Part shown: positions 1-7,474 of the stretch, in pieces
How the letters are laid out: every line of letters begins with the position of its first letter
Numbering within the stretch: position 1 is the stretch's first letter
Origin: JAUVKA01 sp964465145
Lineage (GTDB): Bacteria; Bacteroidota; Bacteroidia; Bacteroidales; UBA12481
Assembly: GCA_964465145.1 (NCBI GenBank)
Contig: CAYXJR010000085.1
Span: 1-17,144 of the forward strand
Reading direction: 5' to 3'
DNA length: 17,144 nucleotides
Position numbers and translations under genes: made by a program
The notes under the pieces: model-generated
Seen by the model: the letters and a program-made list of their open reading frames with translations, nothing else
Databases searched by the model: none
Told to the model about the DNA's origin: nothing

Positions 1-209
1 TAGTGAAAAGTTACAACTTTATTCCTTTTTGGTTCTGGCTTGTCCAGGTTAGGTAAAACAACAACATACTTATTTGTAACTTCTTGATATTTTAATTGGT
101 ATCCAAGATAATTGCAGTATAAAATCTCAACCTTATTCCAATTAAATTGTTGACAAAATATTGTAGAACTAAGTAGGCAGATAACTAATATTAAATATAT
201 TTTCTTCAT
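1..209 (-). CDS. Partial gene for a small exported protein (3' end beyond window)
   Basis: An ATG at 209 opens a frame that stays open to the window edge (69 codons, no stop). The N-terminus (MKKIYLILVICLLSSTIFCQQ) is a clear Sec signal peptide: two lysines, a hydrophobic core, then a Cys-Gln-Gln junction. The Cys is not in a classical lipobox, so cleavage by signal peptidase I is as likely as lipidation. The visible mature part (FNWNKVEILYCNYLGYQLKY and onward) matches no family I recognise. The start codon lies one base after the stop of the upstream lipoprotein gene (TAAAATG on the minus strand), so the two genes are almost certainly co-transcribed and perhaps translationally coupled. The A+T-rich codon use matches that neighbour and differs from the phage-like genes. 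Function is unknown; an envelope or periplasmic location is inferred. Confidence 0.7.
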   Translation of the reverse strand, partial: MKKIYLILVICLLSSTIFCQQFNWNKVEILYCNYLGYQLKYQEVTNKYVVVLPNLDKPEPKRNKVVTFH

Positions 210-210
210 T

Positions 211-672
211 TTATTTTCTTATTAATTCTGATCTATAATACAAGGGTCTACCTATACCACCAATATTTTCATTGCAATAGGCCATCAAGAAAAAATCGAT
301 GGAATCATTACTAATTTGATAATAGTGTGAAGTATATGATATACCATTTTCAAAAATGAGCTTAATATAGTTCCTGCCATTAAACGGCGTAACATCATTA
401 AGATCATAATTATAACTCCAAACAAACTCTGTCTCGCCACATGTTATGTCCCTTATAGAATTTTTAAAATATCCCGTGCTATCCTCCTTAAATGAAATTT
501 CTCCAATTTCTGGAAAATCATCAAGAAAAATTACGCGTTCATCAAATGCTGAAGTTTTTACACTATCAATTTTGGCAATTTGCCAATTACCAATGAGACC
601 TGTTTGTGGAATTTTCTCTTTATGGCACCCAATGATAAGAATGAGTGCCATTAATAAAGGTATTTTTTTCAT
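211..672 (-). CDS. Small lipoprotein, lipocalin-like/DUF-type
   Basis: A 153-residue protein with a lipoprotein signal: MKKIPLLMALILIIGCHKEK, in which the lipobox Ile-Ile-Gly-Cys places the lipidated Cys at residue 16. The mature part begins GLIGNWQIAKIDSV and alternates hydrophobic and polar residues through segments such as GEISFKEDSTGYFKN and GRNYIKLIFENGISY, ending YYRSELIRK. The 'GxW' opening followed by a string of beta-strand-like segments, with a 'SFKEDSTG' turn, resembles the lipocalin-like lipoproteins common in Bacteroidota; this is a fold-level impression only. It is the first gene of a two-gene minus-strand unit with the following exported protein (one base between stop and start). 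The upstream region to 1539 has no convincing gene. An outer-membrane-anchored periplasmic location is inferred; the ligand is unknown. Confidence 0.75.
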   Translation of the reverse strand: MKKIPLLMALILIIGCHKEKIPQTGLIGNWQIAKIDSVKTSAFDERVIFLDDFPEIGEISFKEDSTGYFKNSIRDITCGETEFVWSYNYDLNDVTPFNGRNYIKLIFENGISYTSHYYQISNDSIDFFLMAYCNENIGGIGRPLYYRSELIRK

Positions 673-1045
673 TTTGATAAGGTTTTGTTATAGGGAATAT
701 TTTATAATTTAAGGAAATTTTTTAACAAATTCAAATTATTCCAGAACTATTTACAAACCAAGTGTTTAAAAATGTTACGCACATCTTGTCTGAACTTGGT
801 TACCCAAGTGTTAATAATTTTCCCATCTTAAAATAGAATAGAAACTACTTCATTTAATAATTAGCTGTTATTACATCTCTATTCCCTGTTAATTGTTTGT
901 TTTAAATCGGTTGTGAGATGAATAACATCCAGATTATAATATATAAATCTTGATTCTTTTGAATAATCCTAATAACCTGTTCTATCAATTTCTTAAATAG
1001 CTTCAATAAGTTTTGATAAAGTATAGGATTGGGCTCACTCCAAAC

Positions 1046-1063
1046 CGTGCATTCCACTGCACG
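1046..1063. repeat. Short perfect inverted repeat overlapping the first GCACGATTT copy
   Basis: CGTGCA-TTCCAC-TGCACG has perfect 6-bp arms around a 6-nt centre. Its right arm contains the GCACG of the first GCACGATTT copy, so the inverted copy reads CGTGC on the left. It may be a dimeric version of the same protein-binding site. Confidence 0.5.
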
Positions 1064-1422
1064 ATTTTTGCTCATAAGAAACACAATTTCTCCCCTATTT
1101 ATATAAAATAGTCCACAAGTACAATGTCGAATCCGGCCCGTGCGGAAGCCGCAAAACTCAATCAATATGGCATATATATATTATTTTTTTTATTTTTTTT
1201 GATCTCCCAAGAATACTTATATATAATTTAAGTAAAAAGGTGTGCTTTTGAACGCACGATTTTCAAGTGACTGGAATTCCGATCTTTAAACCTCCTTTTT
1301 TCGGCACGATTTGTTCAGTTTGTTCAAAACGCTGTTTTGCACGATTTACTAATTAGGGTTAATGCTCACGACTACTGCCAGATACAGCGCTATTTCCCTT
1401 TGAACGATCAAATGCACGATTT
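1059..1422 (+). repeat. Cluster of five GCACGATTT direct repeats
   Basis: Exact copies of GCACGATTT start at 1059, 1254, 1304, 1339 and 1414, all in the same orientation, and I find none elsewhere in the window. The starts are spaced 195, 50, 35 and 75 bp apart. Several copies have a nearby GAAC or TTTTG: at 1251 (AACGCACGATTTT), 1336 (TTTGCACGATTTAC) and 1411 (AATGCACGATTTTTT). A tenth-order match (GAACGATCAAA) lies just before the last copy. Such irregularly spaced identical words typify binding-site arrays (transposase end sites, iterons or repressor operators). Position immediately outside the phage-like block favours a block-end or control role, but the binding protein is not visible. 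Confidence 0.7.
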
Positions 1423-1539
1423 TTTACCGGGTTTTCTACAAGTACCTAGTGGGAAATTTTGAAAACACATAGATTAAACAAGTAATCACTGTGGTTTATT
1501 ACGTTGATTATTGTAACTTCATGGCAGTAATAATGTCCT

Positions 1540-2205
1540 TTGCCTGTGCCTAATTCAAACCATAAATTGCCGCTTATGGATGACCTCTATTCTACAGAAA
1601 TCAGAGTTAAAAAGTATGTTAAGCAGTTCGCTATCGTAAACTTCGGCGAACCGTGCGACTTTTCACAGGAAAAGTACATTCAGAAACTCGTCTTAACAGG
1701 TATTAAACGCCTTCATACAAAAAAATTAATCTATTACGATGTGAGTGGGAATCCGGTTGAAATAAAAAAGGATCCTGGCTTCCTTCCGTGTGAGGACCGC
1801 AAAATCCCTGACGAACCTATTACCAGACCGGCTGTACTTCGAGTAAGGATACCGGTATATATGATCTACAACTACGGATGGGAAGTATCCAAAACTTACC
1901 AACGTGAAGTGAATTCAATACTTGAGTCTAACGCTAAAGTTTTTATGAGAACTATGGTTGCTTCCCATTATATAATACATGGATGTCTCGATTCTGCTAT
2001 TTATCACTTCCAGGAGAAATTTGCTTTCCATGATCATATCTGGGAATCGGAAGCCATTAAAAAGGATCTTCAACGTTTTGGCCTGCCCCAGAAATACACC
2101 TGGCATAAACCTGATTTCAACAAAATCAATAATTATTTTCTTAAAATTCTGTCCTCAAAAAGGACAATCACCCATTTAGCGCAAAAAGAGTATGAATTAC
2201 ATTAA
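1540..2205 (+). CDS. Phage-associated hypothetical protein opening the head module
   Basis: A 221-residue frame from TTG at 1540; an in-frame ATG at 1576 (MDDLYSTEIRVKKYVK) would give 209 residues and is the start I slightly prefer, since no ribosome-binding site supports the TTG. There is no signal peptide or membrane segment. The protein is rich in aromatic and basic residues, with recognisable stretches RVRIPVYMIYNYGWEV and HDHIWESEAIKKDLQRFGLP. I do not recognise the family. It overlaps the next gene by 14 bp and heads the set that runs into the prohead protease and major capsid genes on the same strand, so a role in head assembly, or as a late regulator for this module, is inferred from position only. 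Its codon use is more balanced than that of the AT-rich lipoprotein genes upstream. Confidence 0.75.
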   Translation: MPVPNSNHKLPLMDDLYSTEIRVKKYVKQFAIVNFGEPCDFSQEKYIQKLVLTGIKRLHTKKLIYYDVSGNPVEIKKDPGFLPCEDRKIPDEPITRPAVLRVRIPVYMIYNYGWEVSKTYQREVNSILESNAKVFMRTMVASHYIIHGCLDSAIYHFQEKFAFHDHIWESEAIKKDLQRFGLPQKYTWHKPDFNKINNYFLKILSSKRTITHLAQKEYELH

Positions 2206-2668
2206 TAAGCCCTCCGATAATCTTGGTGGAATATCCCGGTTTTACCTGGTTCCAGTTGATCAATATGCCTTGCTTTCCACCCCGGATGATGACCAAATCC
2301 GGACATTATCAATAAGCTCCTTTGATACTGCCTGGGAGATATCCGCGATCTATCAAACCATTCAGTATTCCGAAAAGCTTCAATCTTCCTCATCCGGGTT
2401 TTATTATGATAAGTCATTCACTGCCAGAATCTCTAAGGATTCTCCGCAGACTGCTTCAGATCTCAGATCTTTGCTAAACAGGACTTGGATCTTGATATTT
2501 CAGGATCAAAATGGATCCTGGAGAGTTGCCTCAAATCCCACCTATCCCATGAGAATAGAGTTTTCATCCGATACGGGTGCAAAGATCTCAGACCTCAATC
2601 ATTTTCAAATTCGTCTTACTTCCAAATCAGCAGATCACTCTTTCTTCATAAATAACCCTTTGCCGTAG
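2192..2668 (+). CDS. Phage-associated hypothetical protein, possible structural component
   Basis: A 158-residue protein starting at an ATG that overlaps the previous stop by 14 bp, the pattern of a co-translated pair. It opens MNYINKPSDNLGGISRFYLVPVDQ, continues with Ser/Thr-rich beta-type sequence, and closes with RIEFSSDTGAKISDLNHFQI. 'GGISRFYLVP' near the N-terminus followed by 'NRTWILIFQDQNGSWRVAS' reads like a small beta-rich virion protein. This is an impression, not a family match. There is no signal peptide or transmembrane helix. It lies 81-126 bp upstream of the protease gene (depending on that gene's start), so it probably belongs to the same transcript. A minor head, completion or neck-like role is possible; none can be proved from sequence alone. 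Confidence 0.7.
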   Translation: MNYINKPSDNLGGISRFYLVPVDQYALLSTPDDDQIRTLSISSFDTAWEISAIYQTIQYSEKLQSSSSGFYYDKSFTARISKDSPQTASDLRSLLNRTWILIFQDQNGSWRVASNPTYPMRIEFSSDTGAKISDLNHFQIRLTSKSADHSFFINNPLP

Positions 2669-2793
2669 AAAATTCCGGCGCCCCCCTCTATACCCCTTAT
2701 AAATAGGGTGCTATTGCTCTGATTCTGTCCTTTAATCAGGCATTTCCGTTGGATACTTTCACGATCAAAATTGATCATCCAAACGGAAATGTA

Positions 2794-3867
2794 ATGAGCA
2801 AATACACATTAAATATTGATGGTTTCATCGGAGGCTATGCATTCTCAAAACGCCTGGTTAGAAATTTCCTCGCTGATGCCGGAAAGAATCCTGTTACAGT
2901 AAAAATATCCTCACTGGGGGGCGAGATAAATCACGCTCTGGACATTCATAATCAATTTGCTGAACACGGGAACATCACCTGTGAATTTTCTGCCTTCAAC
3001 GCCAGCTCAGCCACATTGATAGCCCTTGGTGTCAGGAAATCCCGCATAGCTGATAATTCCTTTTACCTGATTCATAAAGCCCTTATATGGGTTGATGAAT
3101 GGGGCAACATGAATGCTGATGATATCGAATCAGTCATTGCCAAACTCGATAAACAAAAGAATGAGCTTGAAACCATCACCCTGACTCTAGCCAAGATGTA
3201 TGTCGAAAAAACCGGCAAACCCCTCCAGCAGATCCTTGACCTGATGAAAAAGGAAACCTGGTTGACTGGTGAACAGGCCGTTGAACTGGGCTTTGTCGAT
3301 GAACTTTTTCATCCTAAAGGAAAGACGGATCCTGTCAAAAATGAAAGCCTCCATGCTTTTGTGAATTACTCAGATCTTCCCGATCTGCCAACCATCCAGG
3401 ATCAGGACCCGATCCCTGGCCAAACTCAGGAAATCTCTGACGAAGGGATCATCAATAAACTGAAATCATTCACTCGAAAACTTATCAATACACAATTCAA
3501 AATGAAAAAGTTCACTGCGCTTTTCAAGGTTCTAAGTGTCGAAAGCCTTGAATCAAACGATGAGAAAGGCATATTCCTCAATGAGGAACAGCTTGCATCC
3601 ATCAATGCGTCCCTGGAAAAGGGATCCAAGGCCGAATCCGATTTGGTCGACGCAAACCTGGCCATTGAAGCTTTCAATGGTATCGATCCTAGCATAGCTG
3701 AAGCCCAGACAACCGAAGATAAGGTTCAGGCTATCCGCGATTACATGACCCAGAAGCCTGGGAAAAAGGCTGAAGGTATCCAGAACGATTCAGATGACAA
3801 TACTTCAGATGATGGAGTCGATTGGGATACGCTCATGTCTTTGCCTCACATGCAGGAGGACTATTAA
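2794..3867 (+). CDS. ClpP-type prohead (head maturation) protease with scaffold-like C-terminus
   Basis: This is a serine protease of the ClpP/S14-like phage group that cleaves the procapsid during head maturation. From ATG 2794 (MSKYTLNIDGFIGGY) it has 357 residues; a TTG at 2749 would add 15. Visible landmarks, numbered from the ATG, are the oxyanion Gly-Gly of KISSLGGEI (about 38-43), the nucleophile region AFNASSATLIALG with Ser71 the likely catalytic serine, and the histidine motif FYLIHKA (His94). The fold-closing WLTGEQAVELGFVDEL follows. Beyond about residue 220 the protein changes to an acidic, helical, Glu/Asp/Ser-rich tail ending in DDNTSDDGVDWDTL, which resembles an internal scaffolding domain; protease-scaffold fusions are well known in HK97-like phages. 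The gene sits directly before the capsid gene, as expected. I chose the ATG because the conserved fold starts there. Confidence 0.9.
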   Translation: MSKYTLNIDGFIGGYAFSKRLVRNFLADAGKNPVTVKISSLGGEINHALDIHNQFAEHGNITCEFSAFNASSATLIALGVRKSRIADNSFYLIHKALIWVDEWGNMNADDIESVIAKLDKQKNELETITLTLAKMYVEKTGKPLQQILDLMKKETWLTGEQAVELGFVDELFHPKGKTDPVKNESLHAFVNYSDLPDLPTIQDQDPIPGQTQEISDEGIINKLKSFTRKLINTQFKMKKFTALFKVLSVESLESNDEKGIFLNEEQLASINASLEKGSKAESDLVDANLAIEAFNGIDPSIAEAQTTEDKVQAIRDYMTQKPGKKAEGIQNDSDDNTSDDGVDWDTLMSLPHMQEDY

Positions 3868-3899
3868 TAGAAATCATTAATCTCTAATTCTCAATAAAG

Positions 3900-4847
3900 A
3901 TGGACGTTTCACAAATTATTTCCGCTTATGGTGCTTACTATGAGAATTCGGGTCAGAATAAGGCCCGTGTAAGGAAACTTCTTACCCAGGGCCGGGTTAC
4001 CCCTGGTATATGTACCCCTATCAAGACAGATGATACAATCTTTCGCCTGGCTCAGGTAACTCTGTCGAGTATTGTCCAGCCTTTCCAGAAAAGCTGGACT
4101 CCCCTGAATGGTTCAGCATTCACTCCAAACGAATTGAAGCTATATCATTTCAAAGTTGATGAAGATATCGAACCTGATGATATCGAAGCTACCCGGCTGG
4201 GATTCCTGGCCAATGACAGCATCCTGCGTAAGGACTGGCCTCTGGTAAAATACCTTATTGAATACAAGTATATACCCAAGATCAATGAGGATATGGAACT
4301 CAAGGAATATGGTAAAGGCGAATATTCTATTCCGGAAACCGGAGTTGCAGGTCCTGCAGGTACAGGTATGAACGGCCTAAGGAAACTCCTGCAGGATGGC
4401 GTTGATGGTGAGACTATCAATTCTATTTCCCTGGGTGCACTGGATAAGGACACCATTTTTGACCAGGTGGAAACATTTGTTGACGGTATATCTGAAGTTT
4501 ACCAGGGTGTACCGATGGATGTGTGTATGTCGCCTTCATGGAGGAAGTATTATCTCCGCGATAAGAGGGCTAACGGATATTATCAGATCCCGGGAGCCAA
4601 CCAGATCGATGAATCCATAGACTTTACACCTCAAAAGGTTAAAGGGCTTCCTTCCCTGTCTGGGACGGATGTAATATTTGCCACTCCAAAGGAGAACCTT
4701 CTTCACATGACAAAAAAGTCAGCTAACAAAACCCGCTTCTCGATTGAGGAGACAAAAAGAGCGGTTAGCTTCCTTTGCGACTGGTGGGAAGGAATGGGAT
4801 TCGGAGTTGACGGAGCCGTTTGGACTAACCTCGAAAAGGCAGTATAG
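3900..4847 (+). CDS. Major capsid protein
   Basis: A 315-residue soluble protein placed straight after the prohead protease (32 bp apart), which is where HK97-fold capsid genes sit. There is no signal peptide or membrane segment. Features consistent with a capsid subunit are an N-terminal helical region (QIISAYGAYYENSGQNKARV), a long Asp/Glu-rich middle (DEDIEPDDIEATRLGF), a Gly/Pro-rich loop (ETGVAGPAGTGMNG), then a segment with MDVCMSPSWRKYYLRDKRAN and, near the end, DVIFATPKENLLHMTKK. This last 'P..NL' strand followed by a 'F...GV' ending is typical of capsid P-domains. The gene ends with TAG. Assignment rests on context and overall architecture rather than a catalytic motif, so the family is inferred; the position and length make alternatives unlikely. 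Confidence 0.82.
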   Translation: MDVSQIISAYGAYYENSGQNKARVRKLLTQGRVTPGICTPIKTDDTIFRLAQVTLSSIVQPFQKSWTPLNGSAFTPNELKLYHFKVDEDIEPDDIEATRLGFLANDSILRKDWPLVKYLIEYKYIPKINEDMELKEYGKGEYSIPETGVAGPAGTGMNGLRKLLQDGVDGETINSISLGALDKDTIFDQVETFVDGISEVYQGVPMDVCMSPSWRKYYLRDKRANGYYQIPGANQIDESIDFTPQKVKGLPSLSGTDVIFATPKENLLHMTKKSANKTRFSIEETKRAVSFLCDWWEGMGFGVDGAVWTNLEKAV

Positions 4848-4874
4848 AGTTGATAACCATTAATTTTTGATATA

Positions 4875-5414
4875 ATGGATTTTACTGATATTGGAAAAGT
4901 ACTCACTGATGGCAAAAACCTTGGAGGTGTTGCCCAAAAAGTATATTTCGGACTGTGGGGAGATGTTGCAACCTGGCCTACGGAGCCTTCTGCTCCTATG
5001 GACCCGGAAGAAGCCGGTATATTTACCGGTGACATCACTATGGCATCCGGAAAGCGTATGTTCGAGCTTTACACAACGGAAGATCAAGCCAAATTGGACA
5101 TGAATCCAATTGGTGAGGAAGCCGGCAAAGGATTCGAAATGGTTCTTAACGTCTTTAGCCCTGGCCTGGCAAAGAAGATCCTCGGATTTATCAATGCCGT
5201 CAAGAATGAAGACTTAATCTTTATCGTTCCTGACAATGATGGTCAATACTATCTTATGGGTAACGAACTGCGGTCGGCTAAATTTTCAGGCGGCGACGGA
5301 TCCGGAACCGGTTCCACTACCGAGGGGCGCAGGGGGATTGCTATGCAATTCACCTTCCATGCCGCAAACCTTTATGAATATACAGGTGTAATTCCGTTGA
5401 CCCCAGAAATATAA
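4875..5414 (+). CDS. Virion structural protein, tail-tube-like
   Basis: A 179-residue protein directly downstream of the capsid gene. The N-terminus (MDFTDIGKVLTDGKNLGGVAQKVYFG) is followed by alternating beta-type segments: IFTGDITMASGKRMFELYTT, GKGFEMVLNVF, DLIFIVPDNDGQYYLMG. After these comes a Gly/Ser-rich loop (GGDGSGTGSTTEGRRG) and a final strand pair (IAMQFTFHAANLYEYTGVI). The 'value-reporting' strand FIVPDNDGQYYLMGNE, the glycine loop and the closing FTFxA strand are what I expect of tail-tube or tube-like proteins in Bacteroidota phages. A head-decoration protein is the main alternative. It begins 27 bp after the capsid stop and is followed 4 bp later by the next gene, so all three are probably one transcript. 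Confidence 0.6.
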   Translation: MDFTDIGKVLTDGKNLGGVAQKVYFGLWGDVATWPTEPSAPMDPEEAGIFTGDITMASGKRMFELYTTEDQAKLDMNPIGEEAGKGFEMVLNVFSPGLAKKILGFINAVKNEDLIFIVPDNDGQYYLMGNELRSAKFSGGDGSGTGSTTEGRRGIAMQFTFHAANLYEYTGVIPLTPEI

Positions 5415-5418
5415 AATC

Positions 5419-5706
5419 ATGTGGCATCAATATTTTAAGGTGAAAAAGATCCGGCCCGGGCGCGTTGTCGTGCCCGGGCACGGAACCCTTGATTTTTCTA
5501 AATCAAACATTCCGGTGGCAGTATGTCAGGAGTTATATGAAAAGGAATTCCCATATCTCGAATTAACCGAGTTAGGCAAGGAAAAACTCTATGGCGTTAA
5601 ACCTCAACCTGATCAACCATCGACTGATTCACAAACTGAGAAGGACCCTTCGCCTTTTAAAAAATCGTCTGCGAAAAAACCGGCCCAAAAGAACATGTCT
5701 AAATAA
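5419..5706 (+). CDS. Small phage-associated protein with lysine-rich tail
   Basis: A 95-residue protein starting 4 bp after the previous stop. The first half (WHQYFKVKKIRPGRVVVPGH, then ICQ-like VAVCQELYEKEFPYLELTE) looks folded. The second half is low-complexity and basic (Pro/Ser/Lys-rich, ending AKKPAQKNMSK), suggesting a flexible, possibly nucleic-acid-contacting tail. The segment LYEKEFPYLELTELGKEKLYG has the look of a short helix-extended-helix motif, as in head-tail or DNA-end-associated small phage proteins; I cannot assign it. It is the last gene before the terminator at 5751, so it closes the head module. Confidence 0.65.
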   Translation: MWHQYFKVKKIRPGRVVVPGHGTLDFSKSNIPVAVCQELYEKEFPYLELTELGKEKLYGVKPQPDQPSTDSQTEKDPSPFKKSSAKKPAQKNMSK

Positions 5707-5750
5707 CGTACCCGCCCTTCAAGTCAGATACAGGTACATTTAAACACGCG

Positions 5751-5779
5751 AAGCCTCCTTCCCAAAGGGAGGCTTTTTT
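5751..5779 (+). terminator. Rho-independent terminator closing the head module
   Basis: AAGCCTCC and GGAGGCTT form an 8-bp stem around a short loop and are followed by a T run (TTTTTT). It lies about 45 bp after the stop of the small basic-tailed gene and about 98 bp before the next gene, separating the head and packaging modules into two transcripts. Confidence 0.85.
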
Positions 5780-5885
5780 GTCCTTTTTCGCCTTCTCCTT
5801 CAAGGCTACTTTTCGCCTATTATTTATTATTCTTAAGTAAATCAATCGTAAGAATCATAATAAACTATCATTAAAATTGAATCCA

Positions 5886-6650
5886 ATGAACTTAGAACAG
5901 AGCGCCCATCAAGAAATCTCCGATTGGTTTAATTCTTCGATGAATTATACCGAAGGAGTAATTCTTTATTCTAAATACGGCAAGAACCCAAGCCTAAAAA
6001 AGATATTCCCGGGTAAAGAATCCCGCTATGCCCGTAAGCTTGCCTATGAACTCGGCAAGATTATCGGGATAAACCATGTAATCCCTCTAATAGAATCCAA
6101 AACAGTTGAAAAAGTAATTCCAATTGAACCATTGCCACAACCGGACAATGTTCAGAAGGACTCAATTCCGGATATAATGGCAAAAATCATTAAGCGTATG
6201 CAAAAGGTCTATACAGATAGATCACTCTTGCATAAAAAACTGAAGGCCGTGCCACCGGATAACCGCTGTGATAATGTTCAAACCCGAAAAGAAATAGTTG
6301 AGAAAATGTCCAAACTATCTGATGAAATGGATAGCCTGTCTGAACATAAATCCAACTATCAAATAAATGGAATCCTTCCGGATCCCATCAAGCTTTTTGG
6401 AAAACCTTCTGACAATAAACCAGCACCGGTTGATTATAATAAGGCTGGGAAAAGACGATTTACCCTCCAAAAGTCTATCTCGAAAGACAGATTGCTCCTT
6501 GACTATCAAAAGCCAAAGAAGCAAGCCGAGAAAAATCCGATGCCAACCGGCCCTAAACGGACACTGATTGAGCAAAGGATTAAAAAGAAACTTGCTGAAA
6601 TAAAAGAACTTGATAAAATCTTAAACCATGATCCTGGTAAAAACTGCTGA
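5886..6650 (+). CDS. Phage/MGE-associated hypothetical protein, coiled-coil-rich, opening the packaging module
   Basis: About 254 residues from ATG 5886 (MNLEQSAHQEISDWFNSSMN); a TTG at 5877 would add three. The N-terminal 70 residues form a recognisable unit of the type 'xxWFxxxxxYxxGVxLYxKYGKNxxLKKxFPG', with NYTEGVILYSKYGKN and a basic follow-up SRYARKLAYELGKIIG. I recall this layout in small proteins of Bacteroidota prophages and integrative elements, but no function is known to me. The middle and C-terminus are charged and largely helical (IKRMQKVYTDRSLLHKKLK; LIEQRIKKKLAEIKELDKIL), likely coiled coil. There is no signal peptide. It heads a run of five overlapping or nearly overlapping genes ending in the terminase large subunit, overlapping the next by 23 bp. 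A DNA-packaging accessory role is inferred from that position. Confidence 0.65.
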   Translation: MNLEQSAHQEISDWFNSSMNYTEGVILYSKYGKNPSLKKIFPGKESRYARKLAYELGKIIGINHVIPLIESKTVEKVIPIEPLPQPDNVQKDSIPDIMAKIIKRMQKVYTDRSLLHKKLKAVPPDNRCDNVQTRKEIVEKMSKLSDEMDSLSEHKSNYQINGILPDPIKLFGKPSDNKPAPVDYNKAGKRRFTLQKSISKDRLLLDYQKPKKQAEKNPMPTGPKRTLIEQRIKKKLAEIKELDKILNHDPGKNC

Positions 6651-7218
6651 TCTTTCCCTGCCTGATCCGGAAGAATCCGGATCTAATGGTTCTTCTGCAT
6701 TCTTTGAGGTTGACCTTGAAGTAAATCCAGATATGGTTCCCTTCCAGGTCGGGAACCTTACCAAAGTAATCGGGGATCTGGTTCCTGGTCGAACGAAGCA
6801 TTATTATTCCGATGGGAATTTCAACATCATGAAGCTGATCTTTCATTTGCTAAGGCAAATTGGATCAGCTCACATAATGCTTTCAACCTACTCAATCTCG
6901 CAAACTACCCTGGAACAGATACATTCAAGGATTCAGAAAAAGGAGATCCTTTCAATAAAATTCCTGATTGATAACCGTGTTAAGGTAATGAGTCCTAAAC
7001 CATTTCAGCTATTGAAAGAGTCATTTCCTTACCGCTGCATTTCGCTTCATGCCAAAGTTGCCCTGATCTGGAACCAGGACTGGAATATTTCCATTGTCAC
7101 TTCGCAAAATGCAACCGATAATCCTAAGCTTGAGCGAGGGGTAATATTTACGGACAAAAAAATCTTTGATTATGACAGAGCAATCCTCGAGGGTGCATTT
7201 GACAGAGGAACAGATTAA
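6628..7218 (+). CDS. Phospholipase-D-like (HKD) protein in the packaging module
   Basis: A 196-residue protein with a single PLD-type motif. His141-x-Lys143 (in ISLHAKVALIW) is followed about 17 residues later by VTSQNATDNPKLERGV, giving the polar/Asn part (Ser159, Asn161, with Glu169) of an HxK(x)nN motif. The canonical Asp five residues after the Lys is a Trp here, as in PLD-superfamily nucleases of reduced type. A preceding segment (HIMLSTYSISQTTLEQIHS, then SIKFLIDNRV) matches the usual beta-alpha core. With one motif, an active enzyme would need to dimerise. Family members include DNA nucleases (Nuc, BfiI-like). Overlaps of 23 bp with the gene before and about 53 bp with the next suggest tight co-expression with the terminase. 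Function in packaging, or against competing DNA, is inference. Confidence 0.75.
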   Translation: MILVKTADLSLPDPEESGSNGSSAFFEVDLEVNPDMVPFQVGNLTKVIGDLVPGRTKHYYSDGNFNIMKLIFHLLRQIGSAHIMLSTYSISQTTLEQIHSRIQKKEILSIKFLIDNRVKVMSPKPFQLLKESFPYRCISLHAKVALIWNQDWNISIVTSQNATDNPKLERGVIFTDKKIFDYDRAILEGAFDRGTD

Positions 7219-7474
7219 AGAGATCACCGATATGGCTGAACTCTTTTTCCCTCCGGAAGATATCGCCATTAATGTCGGGATCGACATTGAAGAATTCAAG
7301 ATAGCTGTCCTGTCTAAACAAGGCGAAATCTTCCGTGCCTTTAAAACCGGTTGGCTCAAAGGTGAGATCCCTCTTCGCAAAGGAATTGCCCAGGCTGCTG
7401 CCAATGGATCAAATCCTGCCCAGGTTAAACTTCTCGATCTTAAAAAAGAATCTGAATCACTATTCGACTTATGA
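7166..7474 (+). CDS. Putative terminase small subunit
   Basis: A 102-residue protein whose body (LTEEQIKEITDMAELFFPPE, DIAINVGIDIEEFKIAVLSK) reads as a helix-turn-helix-like DNA-binding unit followed by a helical segment (AFKTGWLKGEIPLRKGIAQA) and the closing NGSNPAQVKLLDLKK. 'xxxGxLKxEIxLRKxIxxxAxxGSxPAQ' is characteristic of phage small terminases that recognise the packaging site. It overlaps the PLD-like gene by 53 bp, which is unusually long; a GTG at 7193 or TTG at 7199 (LTEEQ...) would shorten the overlap, and the family fold starts there, so the first ten residues may not be translated. Its stop overlaps the next gene's start by 4 bp. Lying two genes before the large terminase supports the assignment. 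Confidence 0.7.
   Translation: MIMTEQSSRVHLTEEQIKEITDMAELFFPPEDIAINVGIDIEEFKIAVLSKQGEIFRAFKTGWLKGEIPLRKGIAQAAANGSNPAQVKLLDLKKESESLFDL

Larger units (their letters stand above)
673..1539. other. Gene-poor 867-bp interval with clustered short repeats
   Basis: No coding sequence here is convincing in either direction. The first part (673-900) is very A+T-rich and presumably holds the promoter of the minus-strand lipoprotein pair. From 1046 on it carries a perfect 6-bp-arm inverted repeat (CGTGCA/TGCACG, 1046-1063) and five same-orientation copies of GCACGATTT up to 1422. A homopolymer-rich stretch lies at 1166-1200. The interval ends at the first phage-like gene and therefore probably contains an end or control region of that block. 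Confidence 0.6.

Noticed and set aside
902..1165. Minus-strand 87-codon frame between the lipoprotein gene and the phage block
   Set aside because: Contains one of the GCACGATTT copies and a palindrome, has poor codon composition and no start context or partner; more likely a chance frame in a control region.
712..1540. Possible CRISPR array from the repeated GCACGATTT
   Set aside because: The repeats are only 9 bp, irregularly spaced (195, 50, 35, 75 bp), with no constant repeat length, and no cas gene is nearby.
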